Shown: in pieces, positions 32,218 through 40,642 of the stretch
Position numbering within the stretch: the stretch's first letter is position 1
Layout: each line of letters begins with the position of its first letter
Source: Verrucomicrobiia bacterium
GTDB lineage: Bacteria > Verrucomicrobiota > Verrucomicrobiia > Palsa-1439
Assembly: GCA_022072455.1 (NCBI GenBank)
Contig: JAJVHY010000006.1
Span: 1-40,642 of the forward strand
Direction: 5' to 3'
Length of the DNA: 40,642 nucleotides
Position numbers and translations under genes: made by a program
Notes under the pieces: generated by a model
What the model saw: only the letters and a program-made list of their open reading frames with translations
Database searches by the model: none
Told to the model about the DNA's origin: nothing

Positions 32218-35200
32218 TTGAGCTATCAATACAAGAGTTATCGGTTCTTGGTTGCGATTATTGTTGGTTTTGCGTTGGGGAGCGCACCGCCGGCACGAGC
32301 TGCAACGGCGACTTGGACCAATTATGTGGTTGGCGGTAGTCTTTCTGACTACTGGACGAATAATCTGAGTTGGAACCCGACGACGAGTGTGCCCGGCGCG
32401 GCGGGGAGTGAGACGGCATTTCTGACGAACGACGTGGCAGTGGCTTACACCAACGTCATCAATTTCAAGCCCACCACGACGACGCTTGGCACGCTTGCCA
32501 TCTCCAACAATCTTGGCGAAGCGTGGTTGGTTGTCACCAACAACGCGGCCGCCACCGGTGTGAATCTGACGAACAGCACGTTTGCGTTAGGGAGTGGCGG
32601 CCGACTGCAAATTGACAGCGGTGGGGTGGTCACTGGTATTACCACCTTCACATGGCTCGGCACCAATGGCACGATCGTGCTGAACAACGGTGGGAAATTG
32701 TTCACTGCGGGGGCCACGACCATCGGCGCGGGTGGGAGCCTGACCGGGTTGGTTACCAGCACTAGCGGCGCCGGCAACGGCGGCGTCTGGAATCGCAACG
32801 CCGGCGCGCTCACGGTTGGCGGGGCCAGCGGGCACGATAACGTGATCACTATTTCGGACGGTGCGGTTCTCACCAATGTCGGCGCGCTGACCCTGACTGG
32901 CGATCGGAACAGCTTGGTTGTTAACGAAGGCGGTGCCTTGTTTGGGGCGGGAAACATTATTTTCAGCACGGCCAATTATGGCAACACGATCATCATGGGT
33001 TCAGGGGGGTGGAATCTGGCCGGTAATTCCCTGATTCTGGGCGGCGCCAACAATTCCAGTAACAATTCATTCATTAGTTATGGTGGCTCAGTAACTGGCG
33101 CTGCAGGGTTGATCGTCGGCGGAGTTGTCGATACCCCCACCAGTGGAAACAATTATAACAGTGTGATCTTCACCAATGGCGCTTTTGTCATGGGGAGTGC
33201 TGGAGCGATCGAAGTCGGCGGGGCGCGCAACCAAAACCCCGGCGGTAACAATAATACTGTGATCCTCTCCAACAGCGTCCTCAGGGCCAATACGCGCACG
33301 GTCATCGGGAGTGGCTCAACCAACAACCTTTTGATGCTCCTTCCTGACACGGTTTATGACGGCGGTGGAATACTAAACCATATCACCTTGGGAGGTTGGT
33401 CGACTTTTGTTGGCAGTAGTAATTCGTTCCTGGTCAGCGGCGGTCTCGTCACCAACTTTGGCGCTTTGCAACTCGGCATCACCGCGGCGACTGGTGGAAG
33501 CAGTAACTTAGTGGTCGTCAGCAATGGTGGGATTCTGAGTAACTTTGCCGGCATCACCGTCGGTGGCGTCACCGCCGGGAACAACTTCAACAGCTTGATA
33601 GCCACCAGCGACGCCAAGGTGTTCATGACCTCGGGAGCAATCGCGATCGGTTCGGTTGCCGGCGCTAACAACAATACGGTCATTCTCTCGAACAGCGTGC
33701 TTAAGAGCAGCACAGCTAACACTATTGGCTTGGGTTCGTCCAATAACACCTTGACCCTTCTGGACTCGACTTGGAATGTTGGCGGACTTGGGCTTCGGAT
33801 CGGCGAATTGAGCGGCACTGGTAACGTGGTTACTCTGGACGGCGGCCTCATGACCAATGTCGGTAAGTTGATAATTGGGGGCTATGATGCTGGGATTGCG
33901 ACACGATCGGTTAGCAACCGCCTTGAGGTGCTGAATGGCGGCGTCATCAGTAATGTCACCAGCTTGTATGTCGGTAGTGGACGCGGCACCACAGCCATCG
34001 GTTCGGACGGCAACAGCTTGATCGTCACCAGCAGTGGGAGCGGTTTCTTCATGACCGGCGCGGGCGGATTGGTCAGTATCGGTTCATCCTATAACCAGCA
34101 GCCTGGCGGGAACAATAATACCGTGATCCTATCCAACAGCGTTATTTTGGCTGCGAGCGAGAGCGTCACCACTTATTCCAATATTGGAAATCACTCGACC
34201 AATAACAACGTAACTTTGCTTGATAATTCGGTTTGGAATAATGGTGGGATCGGTTTGACGCTGGGCGGCTGGGCGGCGGCGGGTGGTTTTTCTGCGGGTG
34301 GGAGCAATAATACGCTGACTCTCCATGGAGCTGCGCTTACCAATGTCACGGCGCTGCATATCGGTACTGTTGCTGGCGCGTTCGGCAATCGAGTGATTCT
34401 TGAAGGCGACGGTAGCGTTACCGTCGGCTTGGGTACCGCGTTTGCTGGATTGGGCGTCGGTGGTGCCTCCGGGGCCGATAACAACAGCTTCATAATGACC
34501 AATGGCGGCGGACGCTTCTTCCTGAATAGCGGCAGCTTGTCAGTAGGCGCAGGCGTAACTGGTGGTGTCGGCGGTGGAGCTAACACCGTGATTATTTCCA
34601 ATGCGTTGATCATCGGCGGCGGCACTAGCTATAATGCGTGGATTGGCAGCGGCTCGTCGAACAATGTTCTGACAGTCCAGACCAACTCGACGTGGCGCTC
34701 TGTGGGGGTGGCCAGTATGACGATTGGCACAGGCGCGGCATATAACAATGTCGTGACCTTGGACGGCGCAGTCTATAGTAACGCACTCTACGTGAGCGTT
34801 GGCGCAACCAGCGGCTCGATCAGTAACCGGTTAGTCGTTCAGAACGGTGGCATCGTCAGCAATCTTTCCGGATTATTGGTCGGCAGTGCGGGTGGGGCGA
34901 ACTTCAACAGCGTTCAAGCCACGAACGGCGGTCAGCTGTTTGTCAACTCCGGTACGATCCTGGTCGGTAGCGGTTTGGGCGGCGTGGTCGGCGGCAGCTA
35001 TAACAGCGTCGCCCTGACCAACAGTTCTCTCCGTCTCAATCAATCCAGCTACATCGGCAGCGGTTCGACAAACAACAGCTTGGTTTTGCTCGGTGATTCT
35101 CTTTTGTTGAATACCGGCGCAAACATGAATTTTACGGTCGGCAACGGTGTCAACGCCGTCGGCAACAGCCTGCGAGTGGATGGTGGTCAGATCACTAATT

Positions 35201-38200
35201 TCTTCTATTTTTATGTCGGCAACGGGGTTGGCGCCTCGAGCAATACTGTGACTGTCAGCAACGGGAGTTTCACCACGGGCCAAGGCGTAGGGTTCGCTGG
35301 GCTAGTCGTCGGTGGAAACGTCGGCGCGAACTACAACAGCATGATCGCGACTGACAACGCCAGCGTGTTTCTGAATGGTGGGTTTCTGACTGTCGGCGCG
35401 ACTACAGGCGGTGGTATCGGAGGTGGCAACAACACCGTGATCTTGTCCAATGCAACCCTTAATGGCTGGTTTGCCTACAGTTCGTATATCGGCGTTGGTT
35501 CGTCCAACAACGCCGTGACCATTTTGCGCGATTCCTCCTGGAACTTGGTTGCCGCTGCCGGTATCACGATCGGTTCCGGCGCTGCACTCGGCAATATGCT
35601 CACTCTCAACGGTGCCATTGTCAGCAACTCTGGCGCATTGGTTGTCGGCGGTGCCGCGGGGTCTATCAGCAACCAGCTGTTGGTTACCGGCGGCGGTGTC
35701 ATTAGCAATGTGGTCGGGATCCGAGTTGGTGGTGGTAATGCCGCAGTGGCTCCGGGAGCGAGCGGTAATAGCGTGATCGTTACCAATGGCGGATTGTTCA
35801 TGGCGACCGGGGCGCTGGCCGTTGGCAATTCGGCTGGGAGCCACGCTGGTGGCGGCAACAACACGGTCATTCTCTCGAATAGTGCGGTGACGGTGAACGC
35901 CATCACCTACATTGGCACTGGTTCATCCAACAACACCGTGACCCTTCTCGGTGACACAGTGATGGATGGCGCCAACTTCGCATTGAACCTCGGCGGACTC
36001 AATACCGCCGGGGTGGGTAATATGTTTACCGTTGATGGGGCGATTGCGACCAATTTTGCCAGCTTGTCGGTCGGAAGCGGTGCGGGGACTGTCAATTATT
36101 CCAACACATTCCGGGTGCTCAATGGTGGCCAGCTCGGCGTTCGCGCGTTGGGTCTTATCATCGGTCAGAACGGTTCGAGTAATAATGCGTTCATTATTGA
36201 TGGCGGCTTGCAGCCATCGGCAAGCAGTACCGTCGTCAGTAACGGCGGCAATCTCACGATCGGCGGAACCAGTGGCAGCAGTTACAATCGGCTGACCATT
36301 ACCAATGCGACGCTCATGAGTCCTGGACAAATGGCGATCGGGTTTAGCGCCGGCGCAAACAGCAATCAGGTGATCATTAGCGGTGGCGGCATTATCACCA
36401 ACGTCAACAACTGGCTGATTGTTGGTGGCGGTGTCGGGAACGTCGCGACTCCCGCTCACTTTAATAGCTTGATTGTCAGCAATGGTGGCCAGTTCATCCT
36501 GACCGGCGGACGGGTCTTTGTTGGTGCGACAGTCGGGACTTCCAGCGTTGGCACCACCGGTGGTGGAAACAACGTGGTCATTCTCTCGAATAGCGTTGTC
36601 AACACCACATTTGTATCCGGCGGCGGCTACGCCACGACAGTTGGAATTGGGTCTTCAAATAATGTGCTGACTCTCCTCGCTGGTACGGTATGGGATAACG
36701 CCAACCATGAGGTCCGCCTCGGCAAGAATGGGCTGACATATAATAATGTCATCACGATTGACGGCGCTTTGTTTACTAACGCTGGTGTCCTGTACATCGG
36801 TGGCGATGTCGCCGGGCAGACGATTAGCAACCAACTGGTGGTTCAGAATGGCGGTGTCATCAGCAATGTTACGCGGCTGAGTGTTGGGACTGCCAGTGGG
36901 GCCAATTACAACAGTGTGATTGTCACCAATGGCGGTGGTCTGTTCATGACATCTGCGGGGATCTTCAGTGTGGGCAGCGCCGCCAATACGACCACCGGTG
37001 GTGGCAATAATACCGTCCTGCTCTCCAATAGCGTGATTTCGATCAACGGCACCCCTTGCGTCGGCTGTGGTTCGTCCAATAACATTGTGACATTTTTTGC
37101 CGATACCGCTGTCGATGGCGGGAATGTGGCGTTTGTCGTCGGCGGCAACGGCAACGCGGCCAGCAACGTGCTGACCGTCAACGGGGCAACGATGACCAAT
37201 GTCGGCGCGCTTTCCGTCGGAGTAAGCGCGGGGGCGAACTTCAATCGGCTTGTCATCACCAATGGCGGATTGGTTCAGGGGAATTCCAGCAGCACCATCG
37301 GCAATGTCGCCAACAGCAACAGCGTGACGGTCGCCGGTGGCACTGCCGATTCGACCTGGAATCTCGGCAACAACACCGTCACCATCGGCACGGGGGCCGC
37401 GCGCGGTAATGCAGTGAATGTCAACGAAGGCGGCAACGTTTTGGCCGGCGGGATGATCATCAGCGCCAGCACAACCTCCATTTCAAATGAACTCAATGTC
37501 GCCGGCGGATCTTTGTACGTGACCAATGCCGCCGGCAGCGCCGCCCTTCGCAGCGGTACCTCCGATGCGGCCGGCGGTTCAGCTCTCATCACTCTCACTA
37601 ACGGCACGATCACTGCGGATATTCTCACGGTCACCAATCTCAGCGGCGGATTGAGCAGCTTCAGTTTCAAATCTGGCACCACATCCGTCTTACAGGCGCG
37701 GATCAACTCGGCCTCACCGGGTGCGGCATCCTTCGTGGTGGGCGACGGTGCGGGTTCGGCGACGCTCCTCATTCGCAGTAATGCAACGCATACGTTTTTC
37801 AATGGCTTGGTGTTGACCAACAATTCCGTCCTCAAGGCAATCGGCACAATCAACGCCGGCAATACCGGTGTGATCGTCAAGGACGGCAGCGTCTTCTCGC
37901 CCGGCAACAGCCCCGGTACGCTAACGGAGAACGCAACCACGTGGGAAGGTGGCGGTACCTACCTGTTCGAAATCGCCAATTTCGCCGGCACCGCCGGCGT
38001 GGATTGGGATTTGCTGAATGTCACCGGCGCGCTCACGATCAACTCCAGCTTGGGCGATGAATTCATTGTCAAGCTCGACAGTTTGGGAGCGAATGCGCTC
38101 AATTTCGATCCGAGCAGCGATTACAGCGTGCTGTTCACTACGTTTGGCTCGCTACCGAACGGATTTGCAGCCAACAGATTCACGGTGGATGTCAGTTCGT

Positions 38201-40642
38201 TCTCGAACGCGCCGTCTAGCACGTGGGGAGTAATCCAAGGCGGCAACAATCTGTATCTGACCTACTCGTCCTATCTGGAGACGCCGGACTTCGTCTGGGG
38301 CTTCAGCAACGGGGCCTGGAACGTCGCCGGCAATTGGACCAACAACGCCGCCCCGCCGGGCGCTAAACCGGCTGATGAGTTGCGGCTGCAATTCGGCACC
38401 AACACACTGACGCAGTTTACGGCGACTAATGACACGGCTCGTTCGCTCAACGCGATCTTGTTGAGCAACGGCGGGAGTGGCACGAACACGCTGACCGGCA
38501 GCGCGATTACGTTTGTCGGCAGTAATGCGGTGATCGTCCAGAATGGCGGGTCATTTATCATCAGCAACAGCGTGGTGTTGGGGACGAACCTGACCTTCCG
38601 CGGCGTCGGGGCCGGCCAAGTGACGTTGGCCAGCAATATTACCGGGACCGCGCAGTTATCCAAGAAGGGCGCGTACAATTTGGAACTACTCGGCTCGAAT
38701 ACATTTGTTGGGCCGGTCTTGGTGGATGGCGCGAGTGGGACGCTGACCTTGGGTCACCGGGATGCGCTGGGCACGAATTCAATCACGGTCAGCAACGGTG
38801 CAGTATTTGCCCGCCTGCCGGGGGTTTCCTACATTGTCGGCAACAACTGGAGCAATCAGCAGGTGTTGGTGACCGGGACCGGTTCGGTCTGGACGAACGC
38901 GGCGGATCTGGTAATCGGCAACGGGGCCAACGCCGGCGCCAATGTCATGACCATCGAGGGCGGCGGGGCCTTGCGCGGGCCCACCATTTTGGTCGGGAGC
39001 AACAGCGCCGCCGGCAACAGCTTGGTCATCTCCAACGGCGGCCGACTCTTTGCCACCCAACTCATTGTCGGCCATGGCGCGACCACGGTGAGCAATTCTG
39101 TGGTCATTGATGGCGGCCCGCAAGTATCGGCAGCCAGCACTGTGGTGACCGGGGCGCTCGTCGTCGGATCGGCCTCGTCCCGCTTCAACACGTTGACGCT
39201 TACCAACGCCACGCTCTTGAGTAATACCGCGACGATTGGGAATTCTGCCGGTAACAACAGCCTGACCGTCTTGACCAATGGGATATGGAATCTCGGCAAT
39301 ACTAAGATCACCATCGGCGTCGGAACAGGGACGGGCAACAGTAACATCCTGACCGTCAATGGCGGCATGGTCACCAACGTCAATATTGTGGTCTTGGGTG
39401 GCGCTGGCAACGCGTTGAACCGGTCCGACTACAACACCCTGATCGTCACTAATGGCGGGCAGTTGTTCAACATTGGCGAAACCCGAATTGGCGACTCCCT
39501 CGGGGTGGGTAATCAGATGATTGTGGACAAGGGCACGTATTCAGGTGTGGGACACCTTTCCATAGGCCTCGGAATTTCCACTGGTGGCGGTGGCGGCTCC
39601 AATAGTCTGGCAATTCTTAATGGCGGATATATGAGTGTGACGGCGGTCGCCGTTGGCGGATGGGGTTTTCCATCATTCACCTACGGTAGTTCGAGCAATA
39701 GCCTCACAGTCGCAGGGTCGAGCGGCGGTCGCAAGGCGACGCTCATGATGGGTGGCGGTGCGAATGATTTGCGGATCGGCACGGAGAACAACGCCAGCAA
39801 CAATCTCGTCTTCATCGGTGGGGGCGGATTGATCACCAATGCGCGAGCCGTGCTCGTTGGTGGCGGGACAGGTCAACAGGGCAATAGTTTGATCATCACC
39901 AACGGCGGCCAGTTGTACAGCCTTGGCACTGCGATCAGCTATGTTGGCAATGCCGCCGGGAGTAATCTGGTCGTGATTGCCGGAAGCAATTCGCGGTGGG
40001 ATTTGAATGGCGGCACCCTCACCATCGGTAGCGGAAGTGCTGGTTCGAGTAATCAATTATGGATCACGACTGGCGGCTTGTTGACGAATGCGCACCTTCT
40101 CGTCGGTCAGAACGCCGGTGGGGCCAGCAGTAATCTGGTGCTTTTCAATGGCGGCAACTTCCATGCGCCGAACCGCAACCTGATCATTGGCGACACCAGT
40201 CCTTCGTTCAATTCTTCCTCCAACTTGGTGCTGATCACCGGCAACAGCACTGTGACGGTGTTGACTAATTACATTAGCGGGGCCGGTAACCGGCTGATGC
40301 TGGCGGGCGGGACGCTCAATGCGGAATTTCTCACTGTGACCAACCGTGGAGCGGGGGTTAACAGTCTGCTACTCAACAGCGGCACGCTGTCGGTCTCGAC
40401 CCGAACAGTGATCAGCAACGGGCAGGATTTTGTGATTGGCGACGGCAACAATGGGGCGACGTTCGACACGGTGACGGGGACGCATTACTTCCAGAACAGT
40501 TTCCTGGTGACCAACCAGGGGACGGTGACGGGGGCGGGTGACCTGCGGGTGGCGGGGGGCAACGGGACGGTGAATGTGTTGGCGGGTGGCACGCTGGCGC
40601 CGGGGAGTGGGATTGGGACATTGAGCATCAGCGGGACGAACC
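32218..40642 (+). CDS. Giant secreted repeat protein, 3' end outside the window (partial)
   Basis: One reading frame stays open from TTG at 32218 (in-frame TAA at 32200) to the window edge: 2808 codons and no stop. The start gives SYQYKSYRFLVAIIVGFALG, then SAPPARA/ATATW, a good signal peptide. Short beta-rung repeats built on N-S-L-I-V-T-N-G-G and I-G-S-G-S-S-N-N dominate. A cassette-ending domain lies at about 37880-38270 (VFSPGNSPGTL, VDWDLLNVTGALTI). A second cassette then opens with WNVAGNWTNNAAP and has a PATR-like repeat (LSKKGAYNLELLGSNTFVG, near 38650). This matches autotransporter-associated beta-strand passenger proteins of Verrucomicrobia, expected to be a long right-handed beta-helix at the cell surface. 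The C-terminal anchor (barrel, PEP-CTERM or other) is not visible. Confidence 0.88.
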   Translation, partial: MSYQYKSYRFLVAIIVGFALGSAPPARAATATWTNYVVGGSLSDYWTNNLSWNPTTSVPGAAGSETAFLTNDVAVAYTNVINFKPTTTTLGTLAISNNLGEAWLVVTNNAAATGVNLTNSTFALGSGGRLQIDSGGVVTGITTFTWLGTNGTIVLNNGGKLFTAGATTIGAGGSLTGLVTSTSGAGNGGVWNRNAGALTVGGASGHDNVITISDGAVLTNVGALTLTGDRNSLVVNEGGALFGAGNIIFSTANYGNTIIMGSGGWNLAGNSLILGGANNSSNNSFISYGGSVTGAAGLIVGGVVDTPTSGNNYNSVIFTNGAFVMGSAGAIEVGGARNQNPGGNNNTVILSNSVLRANTRTVIGSGSTNNLLMLLPDTVYDGGGILNHITLGGWSTFVGSSNSFLVSGGLVTNFGALQLGITAATGGSSNLVVVSNGGILSNFAGITVGGVTAGNNFNSLIATSDAKVFMTSGAIAIGSVAGANNNTVILSNSVLKSSTANTIGLGSSNNTLTLLDSTWNVGGLGLRIGELSGTGNVVTLDGGLMTNVGKLIIGGYDAGIATRSVSNRLEVLNGGVISNVTSLYVGSGRGTTAIGSDGNSLIVTSSGSGFFMTGAGGLVSIGSSYNQQPGGNNNTVILSNSVILAASESVTTYSNIGNHSTNNNVTLLDNSVWNNGGIGLTLGGWAAAGGFSAGGSNNTLTLHGAALTNVTALHIGTVAGAFGNRVILEGDGSVTVGLGTAFAGLGVGGASGADNNSFIMTNGGGRFFLNSGSLSVGAGVTGGVGGGANTVIISNALIIGGGTSYNAWIGSGSSNNVLTVQTNSTWRSVGVASMTIGTGAAYNNVVTLDGAVYSNALYVSVGATSGSISNRLVVQNGGIVSNLSGLLVGSAGGANFNSVQATNGGQLFVNSGTILVGSGLGGVVGGSYNSVALTNSSLRLNQSSYIGSGSTNNSLVLLGDSLLLNTGANMNFTVGNGVNAVGNSLRVDGGQITNFFYFYVGNGVGASSNTVTVSNGSFTTGQGVGFAGLVVGGNVGANYNSMIATDNASVFLNGGFLTVGATTGGGIGGGNNTVILSNATLNGWFAYSSYIGVGSSNNAVTILRDSSWNLVAAAGITIGSGAALGNMLTLNGAIVSNSGALVVGGAAGSISNQLLVTGGGVISNVVGIRVGGGNAAVAPGASGNSVIVTNGGLFMATGALAVGNSAGSHAGGGNNTVILSNSAVTVNAITYIGTGSSNNTVTLLGDTVMDGANFALNLGGLNTAGVGNMFTVDGAIATNFASLSVGSGAGTVNYSNTFRVLNGGQLGVRALGLIIGQNGSSNNAFIIDGGLQPSASSTVVSNGGNLTIGGTSGSSYNRLTITNATLMSPGQMAIGFSAGANSNQVIISGGGIITNVNNWLIVGGGVGNVATPAHFNSLIVSNGGQFILTGGRVFVGATVGTSSVGTTGGGNNVVILSNSVVNTTFVSGGGYATTVGIGSSNNVLTLLAGTVWDNANHEVRLGKNGLTYNNVITIDGALFTNAGVLYIGGDVAGQTISNQLVVQNGGVISNVTRLSVGTASGANYNSVIVTNGGGLFMTSAGIFSVGSAANTTTGGGNNTVLLSNSVISINGTPCVGCGSSNNIVTFFADTAVDGGNVAFVVGGNGNAASNVLTVNGATMTNVGALSVGVSAGANFNRLVITNGGLVQGNSSSTIGNVANSNSVTVAGGTADSTWNLGNNTVTIGTGAARGNAVNVNEGGNVLAGGMIISASTTSISNELNVAGGSLYVTNAAGSAALRSGTSDAAGGSALITLTNGTITADILTVTNLSGGLSSFSFKSGTTSVLQARINSASPGAASFVVGDGAGSATLLIRSNATHTFFNGLVLTNNSVLKAIGTINAGNTGVIVKDGSVFSPGNSPGTLTENATTWEGGGTYLFEIANFAGTAGVDWDLLNVTGALTINSSLGDEFIVKLDSLGANALNFDPSSDYSVLFTTFGSLPNGFAANRFTVDVSSFSNAPSSTWGVIQGGNNLYLTYSSYLETPDFVWGFSNGAWNVAGNWTNNAAPPGAKPADELRLQFGTNTLTQFTATNDTARSLNAILLSNGGSGTNTLTGSAITFVGSNAVIVQNGGSFIISNSVVLGTNLTFRGVGAGQVTLASNITGTAQLSKKGAYNLELLGSNTFVGPVLVDGASGTLTLGHRDALGTNSITVSNGAVFARLPGVSYIVGNNWSNQQVLVTGTGSVWTNAADLVIGNGANAGANVMTIEGGGALRGPTILVGSNSAAGNSLVISNGGRLFATQLIVGHGATTVSNSVVIDGGPQVSAASTVVTGALVVGSASSRFNTLTLTNATLLSNTATIGNSAGNNSLTVLTNGIWNLGNTKITIGVGTGTGNSNILTVNGGMVTNVNIVVLGGAGNALNRSDYNTLIVTNGGQLFNIGETRIGDSLGVGNQMIVDKGTYSGVGHLSIGLGISTGGGGGSNSLAILNGGYMSVTAVAVGGWGFPSFTYGSSSNSLTVAGSSGGRKATLMMGGGANDLRIGTENNASNNLVFIGGGGLITNARAVLVGGGTGQQGNSLIITNGGQLYSLGTAISYVGNAAGSNLVVIAGSNSRWDLNGGTLTIGSGSAGSSNQLWITTGGLLTNAHLLVGQNAGGASSNLVLFNGGNFHAPNRNLIIGDTSPSFNSSSNLVLITGNSTVTVLTNYISGAGNRLMLAGGTLNAEFLTVTNRGAGVNSLLLNSGTLSVSTRTVISNGQDFVIGDGNNGATFDTVTGTHYFQNSFLVTNQGTVTGAGDLRVAGGNGTVNVLAGGTLAPGSGIGTLSISGTN
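33253..37300 (+). repeat. Super-repeats of about 140-155 codons within the giant gene
   Basis: The marker segment NTVILSNS or a variant recurs at 33253, 33673, 34117, 34582, 35002, 35431, 35860, 36286 (NRLTITNA), 36571 and 37009. Intervals are 420, 444, 465, 420, 429, 429, 426, 285 and 438 bases, all multiples of three. Each unit runs, in order: NTVILSNS, IGSGSSNN, a line with LTLL and a D-S-x-W-N, a VTLDGA line, LVVQNGGVISN, NSVIVTNGG, FMTGA. Units differ in detail, so they are old or diversifying copies. Confidence 0.85.

Noticed and set aside
32445-40621. Many minus-strand open frames of 60-220 codons over the last 8 kb
   Set aside because: They are antisense to one uninterrupted plus-strand frame with a signal peptide and repeats. 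Their Pro/Leu/Val-rich, low-complexity translations arise from the complementary strand of Asn/Gly/Thr repeats.

Overview
This window reads as high-GC DNA from a Verrucomicrobiota-type (PVC group) bacterium. That is inferred from gene content, not from any marker gene: prepilin-type N-termini followed by an H-X9-DG motif, several Gfo/Idh/MocA oxidoreductases, heparinase II/III-like lyases with AraC regulators, a sulfatase-like enzyme next to a sulfotransferase, and a giant secreted repeat protein with autotransporter-associated beta-strand features. No rRNA, tRNA, transposase or CRISPR array was seen.

Layout. (1) 1-1673: a 21-bp tandem repeat tract, then two short tandem genes of unknown role, the first with a fibronectin-III-like C-terminus. 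(2) 1676-6492: a defence-type segment with a two-gene restriction-modification candidate on the minus strand (N6-adenine methyltransferase plus PD-(D/E)XK nuclease), a truncated copy of a hydrolase gene, and a VapBC-like toxin-antitoxin pair. (3) 6523-12232: the intact hydrolase, a large heparinase II/III-like lyase with an inserted lectin-like domain, an SGNH esterase and an AraC regulator. (4) 12312-18305: a six-gene, translationally coupled operon with three Gfo/Idh/MocA oxidoreductases, a TIM-barrel isomerase, a sulfatase-like protein without the formylglycine residue, and a sulfotransferase. This is the best candidate for an undescribed pathway.

(5) 18383-23115: a small lipoprotein, a zinc-ribbon/PH membrane protein, a glycosyltransferase overlapping a GH13_18-type glucoside phosphorylase, and a YqjD/YqjE/YqjK-like envelope trio. 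(6) 23069-26334, minus strand: AraC regulator, secreted heparinase-like lyase and a 56-codon ORF. (7) 26445-31276: two pseudopilins, a membrane-anchored protein and a secreted protein with a tail-spike-like C-terminus, closed by a 15-bp stem-loop; then a minus-strand exported coiled-coil protein. (8) 32218 to the window end: one uninterrupted reading frame of 2808 codons that starts at TTG and leaves the window without a stop. It is built of 140-155 residue super-repeats and two passenger cassettes.

The overall picture is a glycan-oriented accessory region: secreted and cytoplasmic lyases and esterases, oxidoreductase/isomerase sugar processing, sulfo-group chemistry, and large surface or secreted proteins, with a small defence and toxin-antitoxin segment near the left end.
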